A stretch of DNA of 64,000 bases from JABDKH01 sp963768565 (GTDB lineage Bacteria > Bacteroidota > Rhodothermia > Rhodothermales > JABDKH01). The notes below the pieces were generated by a model, which was given only the letters and a program-made list of their open reading frames with translations, ran no database searches and had not been told where the DNA came from. The stretch covers positions 9,574-73,573 of the forward strand of contig CAVYIO010000042.1 in the NCBI GenBank assembly GCA_963768565.1, given 5' to 3'. The position numbers were made by a program, and so were the translations under genes. Positions 20,063 through 30,029 of the stretch are shown here, piece by piece; the stretch's first letter is position 1; each line of letters begins with the position of its first letter.

Positions 20063-20101
20063 CCTTTGCGGCCTGCCAGATTCGCGAATCTGCAATTCGG
20101 A

Positions 20102-21268
20102 TTAACCGGCGAAATTCAGCAACAGCGAGAATCTCATCGTGTTGGCAAGCGGCGAGTCCTCTTCGAGAGCGTAAATGTACGAGAAGTCGACGCCGATAAT
20201 ATTATACCTGATTCCTGCACCCAGCGTGAGAAACTTCCGGTTGCCGTTGTACGGATCCTCGTAGAAGTAACCACCGCGGAGAGCAAACAGCTTGTTGTAC
20301 CAGTATTCGACCCCGCCGCCGATCGTCAGCTGGCGGAACACTCCCACCTTCTCGACATCATCCTCGTCATCATTGACGGTCAAGTCAATATTGATCGGCT
20401 TCCACGAACTGAAGATCGCTTTGTACCACGATGCGGAGCCCGTCGAATCCCGATCGATCAGGTCTTTGTTGAAATCGACCACGAAGTTCAATGAATTGAA
20501 TTCGTCGAAATCGAATGACAAGCCTGTGCCGAAACGAAAGTTGGTCGGGATGGGGTCAGCCTGCTCGCTGTCCGAATATTGGATCTTGGGGCCCATGTTT
20601 GCCAGATTGAAACCCGCCGAGAACGTGGTCGGGATGCTGCCCAGGTTAAACTGGTCGGTCCGATAAAGCCCTGAGAGGTCGAAGGCCGTAGAGACACCGG
20701 CCTTTGTTTCCTGAGAACCGACGGTCTGGCCTGGCGCCAGGTTTGAGTAGATGAATCTCAGACTCGTACCGAGCGCGAAGTTCTTCGACACCTTGAACCC
20801 GTAGGACGCGCCGAGAGCCACGTCGTATGAGCGGAATGTGCCGGTCGGCAAGTTCTGTTCATCGCGGCCCTCATGTTCGCCCAGATTCAGGTAGGTGACG
20901 TGAGCGCCAAACGTTCCCCAGCCAGGGACGTGGTGCTTTGCGACGAGGTACTCGTAGAAGAGACCCACGTCGAACTCCGGTAGCCAGTTCGAGTGCGTGA
21001 TACCCGCTTCGGTACCAGTCTGGAAAGCAAGCCCGGCCGGGTTCCAGAAACTCGCGCTGGCGTTGTCCGCTAGTGCCACCCCAGCATTACCCATACCGGC
21101 ACTTCGGCTGTCGGGCTCGATCTTGAGGAATACGACTCCCGCCCCACCGACCTGAGCACGGGCGAAGGGGCTCGTGAGAGCGAGCGCCATGGCAAGCACC
21201 AGTGCAACGGAACCGCCCCGGCGGATCGCGCTCATACGGTGCTGTGTGATCGAATTGGAACGGTTCAT
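20102..21268 (-). CDS. porV: type IX secretion outer-membrane protein PorV
   Basis: PorV (LptO) is the outer-membrane beta-barrel that shuttles type IX cargo to the PorU sortase. The product is 388 residues with a signal peptide ending at PFARAQ. The mature N-terminus FLKIEPDSRSAGMGNAGVA, followed by NASASFWNPAGLA, is the diagnostic opening of PorV, with a FadL-like barrel after it. The C-terminus ends in SLLLNFAG. The ATG at 21268 is used because the upstream in-frame ATG would place 27 charged residues before the signal peptide. It lies 64 bases after porU, its usual partner, and 39 bases before the M6-like cargo gene. Confidence is high. Confidence 0.93.
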   Translation of the reverse strand: MNRSNSITQHRMSAIRRGGSVALVLAMALALTSPFARAQVGGAGVVFLKIEPDSRSAGMGNAGVALADNASASFWNPAGLAFQTGTEAGITHSNWLPEFDVGLFYEYLVAKHHVPGWGTFGAHVTYLNLGEHEGRDEQNLPTGTFRSYDVALGASYGFKVSKNFALGTSLRFIYSNLAPGQTVGSQETKAGVSTAFDLSGLYRTDQFNLGSIPTTFSAGFNLANMGPKIQYSDSEQADPIPTNFRFGTGLSFDFDEFNSLNFVVDFNKDLIDRDSTGSASWYKAIFSSWKPINIDLTVNDDEDDVEKVGVFRQLTIGGGVEYWYNKLFALRGGYFYEDPYNGNRKFLTLGAGIRYNIIGVDFSYIYALEEDSPLANTMRFSLLLNFAG

Positions 21269-21332
21269 GGTCTTCACTCTAGTGCGTTGTGTAATTGACG
21301 TCGTAGGAAGGAAAAGGTTTTGGCAAAAGCCG

Positions 21333-24300
21333 CTACCGAATAAGGGCAAGTTTCTCGATCTGCTCCGCGATCTGTCGGTCGCCTTCGGGGCGTTCTACCT
21401 CCAGTGTCACTTTGTACAAATAGACACCGGTTGCCACGCGATCGCCATCATCATCCAGTCCGTCCCACTCTGCAACCACGGGACCGGCGCCGAGAGAGCC
21501 AGATGGCAAAATCTCGGACCCCTCCATCGTTCGTATCGGCCGGCCGTTTAGAGAGTAAATCCGGACTCTTGCTTCAGCCAGCGTTCCCGGTAACTGATTG
21601 TGCTCTAAAATGAAGCGCGTGCGACCGCTGGTCGGGTTGGGGTAGTTGTAGACGTTGCGAATTGTCAGATCCGTGCTTTCGGAAACAAGGAATTCCAGCG
21701 TCTCGCTCGACGAGTTGTTCAAAACATCCCACGCTCTGACGGATACGCTTCCGGGACCGGGCTGGAGCGCGGATCAGATCCCACTGAACGGCACCGCGCT
21801 GAAACGAGTTCTCGTCCGCCTGGAAGCTTGAACTGATGTCGATAGCTGCGCTTTCCTCGCCATTGACCACAAGCAGCAACTCGTGTCCGACCCCCGCTCC
21901 GACCGTATTGATACCGCTCTCATCGAACAACTTGACAATCAACGACGGCTCCGGGTGCGTCAGGCCGCCTGAGACAAAGGTCGTGTCGTTGAGAAAGAGA
22001 GATACCTCTGGACCGACTGAGTCGTCCGGAGGATTTGCCGAGGTACCGCCGACCACGACATTTTCCGTATAGCCCATTGCATGACCTTCCGCATTCGTTG
22101 CGTAGGTGAAAATGCGACCCGACCTGTTGCTGTACGAGATGTCCTTCGGCACGACGAAGGTAGCTTCGTATTGTCCGTTGCTGGTACGAACCGAGCCTCT
22201 CCAGATGAGATCCTCGCGGACCAGATAGTAGGGTGTAGGCATGAAGGCGCGATAGCGTATGGGCACCTCTCGCTCCGCGTCGAAGACGGTAATGGCGACC
22301 CGCCCGTCGAAGGAATCGTCGATCGAACCATCGACTCGCCGAACCGAGCCCGCAATAGTGATGCGCTCCAGTGCCGGCAGCTGCCCGGGCCCCTCACTGA
22401 CATCGACGCCATTGACGCGGTCTACCGTCGTCTCGCGTGGCGGAATTCCGAGGCGCATGGTGGGGTCGCCCAGCAGGTTGAACTTGCGACTGTTGCCCAG
22501 CAGGCCCACGCTGGTATTCTTGGTGCCAAGCATCGCATCGCCGAGGCGAACCGGCAGGCCCGCGGCGTCGCGGCGGAACAGCTGCGTGTTAAGGGCTCGA
22601 TTCAATCCCGGATTCAGCGACGATGTATCGCTGGAAGTGTACACGAGCCGGACCGTCGTCAGCATCGCAACCGCGCCGCCGTCCGGGTTCAGGAGGAGCG
22701 TCTCCGCACCACTTTCGAAATCATCGATGTCCCACCAGCCAAACGAGCACGTCGCCGTGATGAAAATGGACAACTTGTCTCTGTTCGTCAGCGCTGCAGC
22801 ATCCTCCTTTGTGAAGAGCTCCTCCTGGGCGAGTCCACTCGGACCCCCGTGCCCCGAATAGTTGACGATAAGCGTTCCACTCTCAATGGATTTGAGAATC
22901 TCCTTCTTGGCGTCCGGAATCCGAAACTCGTTCAAAAACACTCGCTCGAACGACTCGCCGTAGATCTTGCGTGCGTTGATCGACGGATAGAGACCCTGTC
23001 GAACCAATTCCGCAACCGAGTCGATATTCTGAAGATGCAGATCGCTTTCGGGCCGGTTGCCGGTCGCGCCGGTAAACGCATCGTCGGCGATGTACGTGTA
23101 AGTACCCCGCCATGGACCGAACGTCTCCGGCGATTCGTACGAAACCACCTTGTCCAGCATCATCTGCGCTTCCTGTACGGTTCGAACAGGGAAGCGGCCA
23201 ATACCGACATCCATTCGTTCGAAGGACGTGAACCCGAAGCCCCGGTACTCCCAGACACCTTCCCCATCATCCAGAAGTCCGAAGTAGTCGTCCGATGTGT
23301 AGCTCCGATCCGGGTTGTAGGACTCCTCTGTTTCGTACGGGAAAATGTGATTCGGGGTCTGCGCGATGCCCGTCCTGAGCCCACGGTAGTCGAAATGGCC
23401 GTCGCCCAGGAACAGAACGTACTTGAGCAGACTCTCGTCATCCGGTGCCCGGTCGTACAAGAACTTGATGTAGTCGCGTGTCGCCCGCATATCCGGGACT
23501 CCACCGGAGAACTCGTTGTACAGGCTCTGGATATCCACGACTTCCACGACAAGGCCTTCGTTACGACGGCGATCCGCGAGCTGGTTGGCAACGGCACGGA
23601 AGTCGGTCGGCGTAAAGATCACGAAGTCCGGATATCCGGCCAGCCCGTGTAGATTCTGAGCCGGAACCAGAGAGGCCAGCTCCGAATCGAGCAGTCGTGC
23701 TGCCGTCAGGTCGAACGCAATGATCTCTCCTGGTTCAGCAGCACCGACAAGGTCGAGCTGGAGGTTGAATGAACCCGACCCCTGACGCACCTCAAGTGCA
23801 CGAACGGCCGCCGGGTTCGTGACGTCCCAGACGGTCGGCGCCGTGACGAATCCGCCCAACCGGAGCTCGTGGGGGCCCGACGCCGATGCCGGCGTGCTGA
23901 ATCGAAGAACTCCGTCGACCGCCTGCAGCCTCTGCGGGTACGTGAGCCGAAGCCAATCGAGTGCGGCCTGCGGATCGTTGCTCTGTTGGAGCAAGGTCAT
24001 TCTTACGCTCAACGGTCCTGCCGGAGCGGAGAGATAGGAGAACGATCGAGTCGAAACGGCCGCCGAAGGCTGCTCGGCGCCTGGCGATATGATCCGTGAC
24101 GCCGTGATGGAGCCCAATACCTGTGACCCTGCGGCAAATTGCACGGTCGCAAGCGGGTTCGACTTTATCGCGACGCGGGAGGTCATCTGAATGTCACCGC
24201 CCGCAAAGCCGGGAAGACTGACGCCACTCATGATGTCGAATCGCCCGCCCGACTGAATCGGGTTACTCACCCACGTGTGGCCACTTCCGTGTTCCTTGCT

Positions 24301-25382
24301 CCATATGAACACGTCGGGGTCTACAAAATGTCGCCCGACTACCTCCGTCAGCACGACAGGCGATTGAAGATTCGGGAAGACCACGGATTCGATCTTCGTA
24401 CTACTACCCACGCCGATGCGAACAAACACGTAGTTCTGCTTCGAGAATGGATTCACATAGTGTTGCCACTCACTCGTCTCGTCGTCGAATCGCCAGCCGC
24501 TGGGGCCGCGCGCATGGAAGAAGACACCGTCAGCCGCGGCAAACGAACCATCACCCCCACCCACAGCCACGACCGGACGCTCCTGCAAGTCGGCGGGACG
24601 GGGATCCGAATTGAGCGCGGGAAGGGGCGCTCCTCCATTCCCGAAGACCTGGACGTTGTTCGGCTCGACATTGTCAGGGTTGAGGCCCAGCTGCGAGAGG
24701 AAGCTGCGATCAATCTTAAAGATTCCCTCCTCGGCTATCGGCACCTTGTATACGGTGCCGTCGGCAAGAACGCTTCTCTCAACGGAGAGGTGGTCGTTTA
24801 CAAACAGTCCCGTTGCCAGTCGCTTGGAATTCGCAGATTCCCCTCCCGCTACACGGACCACGATGCGCCTGTACCGACGCAGTCGCCCCGACGCCGCGTC
24901 GTAGTAGACCGGGCGAACAGCAACAGAGCCGACGAGCCGCTTCCTTTGCCAGCCCACTCCGTCGAGAGTGGCAATGTCCGACGAAAGAGATCGTAAGCAG
25001 CGATCGCGGAGCCGAACCGACTGGAACCACCACTTCATCGTACTCTGCAGCCACGAGTTCGGCGGTAGCATTCGCTGCCACCGGGATCGTCTCGGACGCC
25101 AGCAGTTCACCGCCCTGTGATCGACCTGATCATTGGGGCTGACAAATGCGGAGACGACAACGAAGCTGAATCGACAGCTGCACGAAGGGTGCTGGACCAT
25201 TGGAATTTGAATTCAACGGTCGTCGTCGTAGTCGATTGTACTACTGAGGTGGCCGCGTTCTGCGCACGAATAACCGGGGCCCACGTCGCAACGATGGCGA
25301 GCATGAGAATCCCGACGGAAGGCCGGAGATGGACCGGCCGCGTACGGCCGGACAATTGACGATGGGTACGCTGTTCGAACAA
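21333..25382 (-). CDS. porU: type IX secretion sortase PorU, frameshifted in this sequence
   Basis: PorU is the gingipain-like (C25) surface transpeptidase that removes type IX sorting domains and attaches cargo to lipid. The catalytic dyad is visible: VNYSGHGGPSGL (His) and FITATCSFGWWD (Cys). The preceding PDFVIFTPTDFRAVANQLAD and YVLFLGDGHFDYRG blocks are typical of the fold. The signal peptide (MLAIVATWAPVIRAQ) is in frame with a TTG at 25382; an ATG at 25304 is also possible. The C-terminus carries its own sorting-type tail (NYPNPTSGRTRF, GVYLYKV, KLALIR). Three +1 shifts are needed: at a GGG near 25105, between 24985 and 25010, and near 21764. The total would be about 1330 residues. The identification survives the breaks. 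Confidence 0.85.
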
Positions 25383-25699
25383 GATCCGCTAACGTCTGCC
25401 TCGAAACGAGGCTCTGTCTGGTTACTTACTTCAACGGTACAGATCGTAGCGGAATGTCACGATAGGCTTGTTCGATTATCGGTTGTTTGACCCGGGCATA
25501 TCAACACCGGGAAAGATAACGCGCCGTCAACCGTGGAAAAAGGCAGGGAAACCGGACGGCTTGCAATCGGCTCCGAGCGGGTTTGTAACGGTATTCGACC
25601 GCAGAGTTCCTCTTATGCGGGGGATCGACCGTATTGTGATCCGTTTCAAGTCAATCTTGGTCGTTTGTCCACAGAGCGAGCAAAACGAACCCGCGGATC
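25383..25699 (+). other. intergenic region upstream of porU, no gene seen
   Basis: These 317 bases separate the DHp gene from porU on the same strand, so they probably hold the porU promoter. The only structure I see is a short perfect hairpin, GCCTCG-AAA-CGAGGC, at 25398-25412. It lacks a T-run on either strand, so it is more likely in the porU leader than a terminator. An 81-codon frame on the plus strand has no recognisable features. Confidence 0.4.
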
Positions 25700-25966
25700 C
25701 TAGTCTGGCATGAGGTCCTGAACCTCGATGAGGCGTTCAACCTGTTCCGAAATCTGACGCGTGGCCTTGCCGATGTCCCTCAGCGGATCCACAAACTCCG
25801 AACCCAGTCCCGCGGACGCCGCCATCTCAATCAGGATCTCGGTATTTCCCGCGACGATTGAGATCGGATTGTTGATGTCATGGTAGATGGACGAAATGCT
25901 TCGTCGGATCTTTCGCACGTCGTGCTGAACACCGGTGGGCGTTCCCGAACTAGACTCGCTGTCCAT
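25700..25966 (-). CDS. stand-alone histidine-kinase DHp (HisKA-like) domain protein
   Basis: The protein has 88 residues. Its middle, SSIYHDINNPISIVAGNTEIL, matches the H-box of HisKA domains (HExxNPL type) with a candidate phospho-histidine in YHDINNP. The second helix continues to ATRQISEQVERLIEVQDL, as in a DHp hairpin. No ATPase domain follows: after the stop at 25700 the next 317 bases contain no N-box or G-box in any frame I could read. It starts 29 bases after the MBL-fold gene. It could be a dimerising scaffold or phosphotransfer protein, or the remnant of a kinase. The first option is inference. Confidence 0.65.
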   Translation of the reverse strand: MDSESSSGTPTGVQHDVRKIRRSISSIYHDINNPISIVAGNTEILIEMAASAGLGSEFVDPLRDIGKATRQISEQVERLIEVQDLMPD

Positions 25967-25995
25967 AATAAGAGGGTTGTTCTGGTTATCTCAAA

Positions 25996-26850
25996 CTACA
26001 ACTCGTCAAGCCGTCGCTCGTCAACGACCCGGGGCCCGCGCTCTCCCATCGACACCGATCCAACTTCGACCTCCGGATCGTGTTCAAAGAACAGGTGCCA
26101 GTTTCCTTCAAGCGCCGAATTTAGAAATGCAGCCTTTTCCCTGATCGTCACCAGAGGCTCTACGTCGTACGCCATGGTCCACGCCGCTGGAAGGTGAAAT
26201 CGCGTGGGCAGCAGATCGGCTGCATAAACCAGCGTCTTCCCATCCCCTTCCAGCTTGACAAGTTGCATCTTCTCCGTGTGGCCGTCGACGGTCAACACGG
26301 ATACGCCCGGAAACAGCTCGGTCTCACCATCACAAAGAACGAGTTGCCCCGACGACGCGAGCGGAGCAAGGTTCTCTTTCAGGAATGATCCCCGCTCGCG
26401 TGGATTCGGCGCGTTGGCGGTCCGCCAGTGATCAACCTGGACATGAAACCTGGCATTGGGAAACGCCACCGCCAGAGTATCTCCGGATCTCCTGGTGCTT
26501 CCCCCGCAGTGATCAAAATGAAGGTGCGTCAAGATCACGTCGGTGACGTCATCCAGTCCAAATCCTGCGCCGTGAAGCGAACGCTCGAGGCTGGAAGAAT
26601 TTGTGTCGACATCGTAGATGTCACCGAACTTCTCGTCGAATTTCGTGCCGATGCCGTTGTCAATCAGGATCAGCCGGTCCTGGCCTTCGACGAGCAGGCA
26701 TCGCATCGCGAGCCGGATACGATTTCGGTTGTCGGCGGGGATCTTCCTCTCCCACAGTGGCTTGGGGATGACGCCAAACATCGCTCCGCCGTCGAGTCCG
26801 AAAGTGCCGGCGTCGATCGACCTGAGGATGTAATCACCTATGCGGGTCAT
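25996..26850 (-). CDS. MBL-fold metallo-hydrolase
   Basis: This is a 284-residue cytoplasmic enzyme with the metallo-beta-lactamase zinc motif THLHFDHCGG (HxHxDH), followed by later ligands around DGHTEKMQLV and ADLLPTRFHLP. The layout, with LIDNGIG before the motif and no signal peptide, resembles lactonase- and AttM-like members. Hydrolysis of an ester or lactone is plausible but not proven. The ATG at 26850 has GGAAAAGG upstream and is preferred over the TTG at 26862. It lies 15 bases after the Lon-N-domain gene and 29 before the DHp gene. Confidence 0.85.
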   Translation of the reverse strand: MTRIGDYILRSIDAGTFGLDGGAMFGVIPKPLWERKIPADNRNRIRLAMRCLLVEGQDRLILIDNGIGTKFDEKFGDIYDVDTNSSSLERSLHGAGFGLDDVTDVILTHLHFDHCGGSTRRSGDTLAVAFPNARFHVQVDHWRTANAPNPRERGSFLKENLAPLASSGQLVLCDGETELFPGVSVLTVDGHTEKMQLVKLEGDGKTLVYAADLLPTRFHLPAAWTMAYDVEPLVTIREKAAFLNSALEGNWHLFFEHDPEVEVGSVSMGERGPRVVDERRLDEL

Positions 26851-26865
26851 AGCCTTTTCCAATAA

Positions 26866-27507
26866 TCAGTCCTCACTTACATCTGGCGGAAAGTCCTTGA
26901 AGTGACCGTTCGACCGGATCTTCTCCCTCAACGTGCCCATCTTCTCCACTTGCGGTATGAACCCTTCCAGGAACGACACGAGAAACGAGATCCGATCCGT
27001 CTCAGACTCTTTCTCAAGTACGCTCTGCTTTTGGGCGAGTGTCAGGCCGGCATTCTGAGCGATGAAAAACGAGACCATGTCGACGTCCTGGTAGATCGAC
27101 GGGCTCACCTCTCGCCCGGCCAATTCCAGAAGCTTCATATGTTGTGCAATGACCCGCTGCTGGATGTTCGGGTCCACTTCCTCCGACGCTTCGGGTAGTA
27201 CGTCCACGCGCCCCTGCATGTACTGTCGGTCCTCGGAGACTTCTCGCACACGAAATCGCTGGCGGCCCTCGACAGCAATGTCGAGTCGGCCATCTGGATA
27301 CCGTTTCAGTATCTGCTGAATCTCCGCGACACATCCGACGTCCGACAGCACACCTTCAACCGCCAGGACGACGCCGAAGGATCGATCACCCGAAAGGCAA
27401 TCCCTGATCATCTCCTTGTATCGCGGTTCAAAGATGTGGAGTGGTACCGTCTCACCGGGATACAGGACCAGTTCGAGTGGAAATAGTGGAAGATGTTCTG
27501 CAGTCAT
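26866..27507 (-). CDS. LON N-terminal-domain protein
   Basis: The protein has 213 residues and matches the substrate-recognition N-domain of Lon proteases without the ATPase or protease parts. It shows LPLFPLELVLYPGETVPLHIFEPRYKEM, given here as two joined blocks, then an internal GCVAEIQQI strand and a helical C-terminal bundle. The family (ASCH/PUA-like fold) occurs widely as a free protein of unknown role, possibly in proteostasis. The ATG at 27505-27507 is clean. It is the first gene of a three-gene minus-strand group and is divergent from the outer-membrane protein gene, with 111 bases between for both promoters. Confidence 0.88.
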   Translation of the reverse strand: MTAEHLPLFPLELVLYPGETVPLHIFEPRYKEMIRDCLSGDRSFGVVLAVEGVLSDVGCVAEIQQILKRYPDGRLDIAVEGRQRFRVREVSEDRQYMQGRVDVLPEASEEVDPNIQQRVIAQHMKLLELAGREVSPSIYQDVDMVSFFIAQNAGLTLAQKQSVLEKESETDRISFLVSFLEGFIPQVEKMGTLREKIRSNGHFKDFPPDVSED

Positions 27508-27618
27508 CCGGCGTGGTCGGCGAGGATCGTGTAGCCGCCCTTGATATCGACTACTACACCGTCTTGTTTCTGACGACGTGCCGTCTGTGCGTACCTTGTG
27601 CGTAACCCGACGTCATGA

Positions 27619-28965
27619 ATGCGGACACCTACGAACGTGCGCACCCGGACACTGATAGTTTTCTTGTTTGCGCATGCGACCGCCATGGCACAGCCGGTCA
27701 ATTTCGGGTCGGCCGACGACCCCTCGGAAACGGCAACCGGACCCGTTTGGCGCAGATCGATCAACGCAGATATCCGCGGCGGCCTGTCCCTCATCGGTCC
27801 CGACTGGCGCGCCGCCACGGGTGTTACTGTAGAATACCGCGGAATAGACCTCTCGGCCCGGTTCAATGGCACCTTTCGCGGAGGTATCTCGGGTGCCTAT
27901 GACCCTGACATCAATGGAGCATACGATCTCCTTCGTCTCGTCGAGTACGTGCGCCTTACGCCGTCCCCAAGAGGGTTCTACCTGCGTGCCGGCCCGACCA
28001 ACCGGTTTCGACTCGGGAATGGACACGTGGCCAACTTCTTCAGTTCGGAGACGGTCTGGGATGATCGCACGGTCGGACTTGAGGCGGTGTGGCCGGGTCC
28101 TATGTTCGACGTCAGTGTGTTCAGCGATGACGTGCGGATGAATCGTGTCATGGGCGGACGAGTTGCCATTCGGCCTCTCTTCTGGGCGAGAGAAGAGAAG
28201 GCGCGGTCGCTTGAAATTGGAGCCGCCTACGTAACAGATCGTCGTCAATTTGGTGGAGAACCGCTCATCACCGCATACACCTTCGACCTTCGGTTCACTG
28301 CTGCCAGTGTCGGTGAGGTGATCATCCAGCCGTTCGCCACGGTAAGTGCGTATCGCGACGCTGGCGCCGGTTTCGGACTTGGTGGCGAAATGATGAGCGA
28401 CAACTTCATTGATGTCGCCCGGTTTCGACTTCGCTTTGCGCTTTATGTCAGCGATGACGGATTCATCCCGGGATACGTCGGGGCGCTGTACCGTGTAAGC
28501 AATCCCGACGCACGAATAGTCAAATCAGAAGATTTCTCGGGAACAGATCCCATCGATGCAGTCGTGGGAATAGCACTTCAAGACGCGGAACGCGGAACGT
28601 CGTTCGAAACGGAACTCCGAGTGCTCTTTTTCGATCAGTTCGAGTTCTGGTACAGCTTCAGGAGGCATTTTGGAGGCGCCCCACTCAGCGAGTACCATCT
28701 CCGACTCTTCTTCCAGACCGGCCGATTGTCCGCGCAGGTGTCTCAGGATCGTGGCGGACTCAAGAGCTTCTTTACGCTCTTCAATGACGTGGGAGACCAG
28801 ACGACGCTTCAGTTTAGAACCGACTATCACGTCGCCCGAGGATTCTGGCTGTTCGTGCGCGCAATCTACAGTTACGAACGTGCGGAGCAACAGGCGGATG
28901 GGCCAGAACGCTTCGTCGTGCAGCGGCGCTTCGAACCCTATACGGGCCTGAGATTCCGATTCTAG
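27619..28965 (+). CDS. predicted outer-membrane beta-barrel protein, unknown function
   Basis: The product is 448 residues. After a signal peptide (LIVFLFAHATAMAQ) the sequence is dominated by short amphipathic strands separated by charged turns, with frequent aromatics such as SIDLS-like and FYLRAGP strands, and ends in GLRFRF. A terminal phenylalanine is a common barrel signature. No catalytic motif or plug domain is visible. It stands alone on the plus strand and converges with nadA, with only two bases between the stop codons. The barrel call is inference from composition and strand periodicity; transport or adhesion roles are equally possible. Confidence 0.65.
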   Translation: MRTPTNVRTRTLIVFLFAHATAMAQPVNFGSADDPSETATGPVWRRSINADIRGGLSLIGPDWRAATGVTVEYRGIDLSARFNGTFRGGISGAYDPDINGAYDLLRLVEYVRLTPSPRGFYLRAGPTNRFRLGNGHVANFFSSETVWDDRTVGLEAVWPGPMFDVSVFSDDVRMNRVMGGRVAIRPLFWAREEKARSLEIGAAYVTDRRQFGGEPLITAYTFDLRFTAASVGEVIIQPFATVSAYRDAGAGFGLGGEMMSDNFIDVARFRLRFALYVSDDGFIPGYVGALYRVSNPDARIVKSEDFSGTDPIDAVVGIALQDAERGTSFETELRVLFFDQFEFWYSFRRHFGGAPLSEYHLRLFFQTGRLSAQVSQDRGGLKSFFTLFNDVGDQTTLQFRTDYHVARGFWLFVRAIYSYERAEQQADGPERFVVQRRFEPYTGLRFRF

Positions 28966-28967
28966 CT

Positions 28968-29966
28968 CTACTTGATCGCAGCGCTCATCTCAAGCATCTT
29001 CTCAATCGGGCGCAGTGCGCGCAGTCGAAGCGATTCCTCCATCTCGATCTGCGGCCATTCGTGCACAAGACACAGGTAGAGCTTTTCGATCGTGTTGAGC
29101 CGCATGTGCGGACACTGGTTGCAAGCGCAGCCGCTCTCAGGTGGAGCCGGAATGAACTGCTTATCCGGGTTGTCCTTCTTCATCTGATGCAGGATCCCTT
29201 CCTCGGTCGCAACAATAAAGGTCGATGCACTATTGTCGGTAGCGTACTTCCGGATCTGACTTGTCGATCCGATGAAGTCAGCATGCCGCAGAACGGCCTC
29301 TTCGCACTCTGGATGCGCGAGAACCGGTACACCGGGATTCCTCATCTTCAAGCGGACCAGTTTCTTCTCGCTGAACGTCTCGTGTACAATGCACACGCCA
29401 TCCCATATCACCATGTCCGTCCGACCGGTGGTCTTGGCGAGGTATCGACCGAGGTTTCTGTCCGGCGCGAAAATGATCGGTTGGTCGACCGGGATCTGTC
29501 GAATAATGTGCTCGGCGTTTGACGACGTGACGATGATGTCCGTCTGGGCCTTCGTAGCCGCCGTGCAGTTTATGTAGGAGATAACAATATGGCCGGGGTT
29601 CAGCTTGATGAACTCGCCAAATTCGTCGGCCGGGCACGAGTCAGCCAGTGAGCAGCCGGCATTGAGATCCGGCAGAATCACTTTCTTGGACGGACTAAGA
29701 ATCTTAGCCGTTTCCGCCATGAAGTGGACGCCGGCGAACACGATGATATCCGCGCTGGTCTCGGCGGCCTGCCGAGCTAGCCCCAGCGAATCGCCGATGT
29801 AGTCGGCAACGTCCTGGATTTCCGGCTCTTGATAATAGTGCGCAAGCAGAATGGCATTCTTCTCGCGCTTCAGATCCTCGATGGCGGCTACGAGGTCCGT
29901 GGACGGATCGACCTCCTCCACGACGTAGCCGACAGCCGGATCAAGAGTCGTCTGCAATGGAATCAT
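28968..29966 (-). CDS. nadA: quinolinate synthase
   Basis: NadA condenses iminoaspartate with dihydroxyacetone phosphate to quinolinate, the first committed product of de novo NAD synthesis, using a [4Fe-4S] cluster. The 332-residue protein has the family blocks ILLAHYYQEPEIQDVADYIGDSLGL (shown joined), NAGCSLADSC, INCTAATKAQTD, and the C-terminal cluster ligands CACNQCPHM. The ATG at 29966 fits the family length. A 5' extension to 30020 is not supported. No nadB or nadC is adjacent. It lies 63 bases downstream of the lolD-like gene. Confidence 0.95.
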   Translation of the reverse strand: MIPLQTTLDPAVGYVVEEVDPSTDLVAAIEDLKREKNAILLAHYYQEPEIQDVADYIGDSLGLARQAAETSADIIVFAGVHFMAETAKILSPSKKVILPDLNAGCSLADSCPADEFGEFIKLNPGHIVISYINCTAATKAQTDIIVTSSNAEHIIRQIPVDQPIIFAPDRNLGRYLAKTTGRTDMVIWDGVCIVHETFSEKKLVRLKMRNPGVPVLAHPECEEAVLRHADFIGSTSQIRKYATDNSASTFIVATEEGILHQMKKDNPDKQFIPAPPESGCACNQCPHMRLNTIEKLYLCLVHEWPQIEMEESLRLRALRPIEKMLEMSAAIK

Positions 29967-30029
29967 GAGAATAGTCGTTGTGATCCGTAAAAATGGATCA
30001 AGTGATTTCTGCCCGCGCAATCATTCTTT

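Noticed and set aside
22081..23652. A 523-codon open frame on the plus strand, antisense to porU
   Set aside because: It mirrors the coding frame of porU, has no recognisable domain, signal peptide or ribosome site, and the sortase motifs on the other strand are unambiguous.
25398..25412. The GCCTCG-AAA-CGAGGC hairpin as a transcription terminator
   Set aside because: No T-run follows on either strand. It is short and more likely a leader structure.
25440..25700. A cyclic-di-GMP or other riboswitch in the porU upstream region
   Set aside because: Purine-rich stretches look suggestive, but the conserved core elements and pairing are missing.
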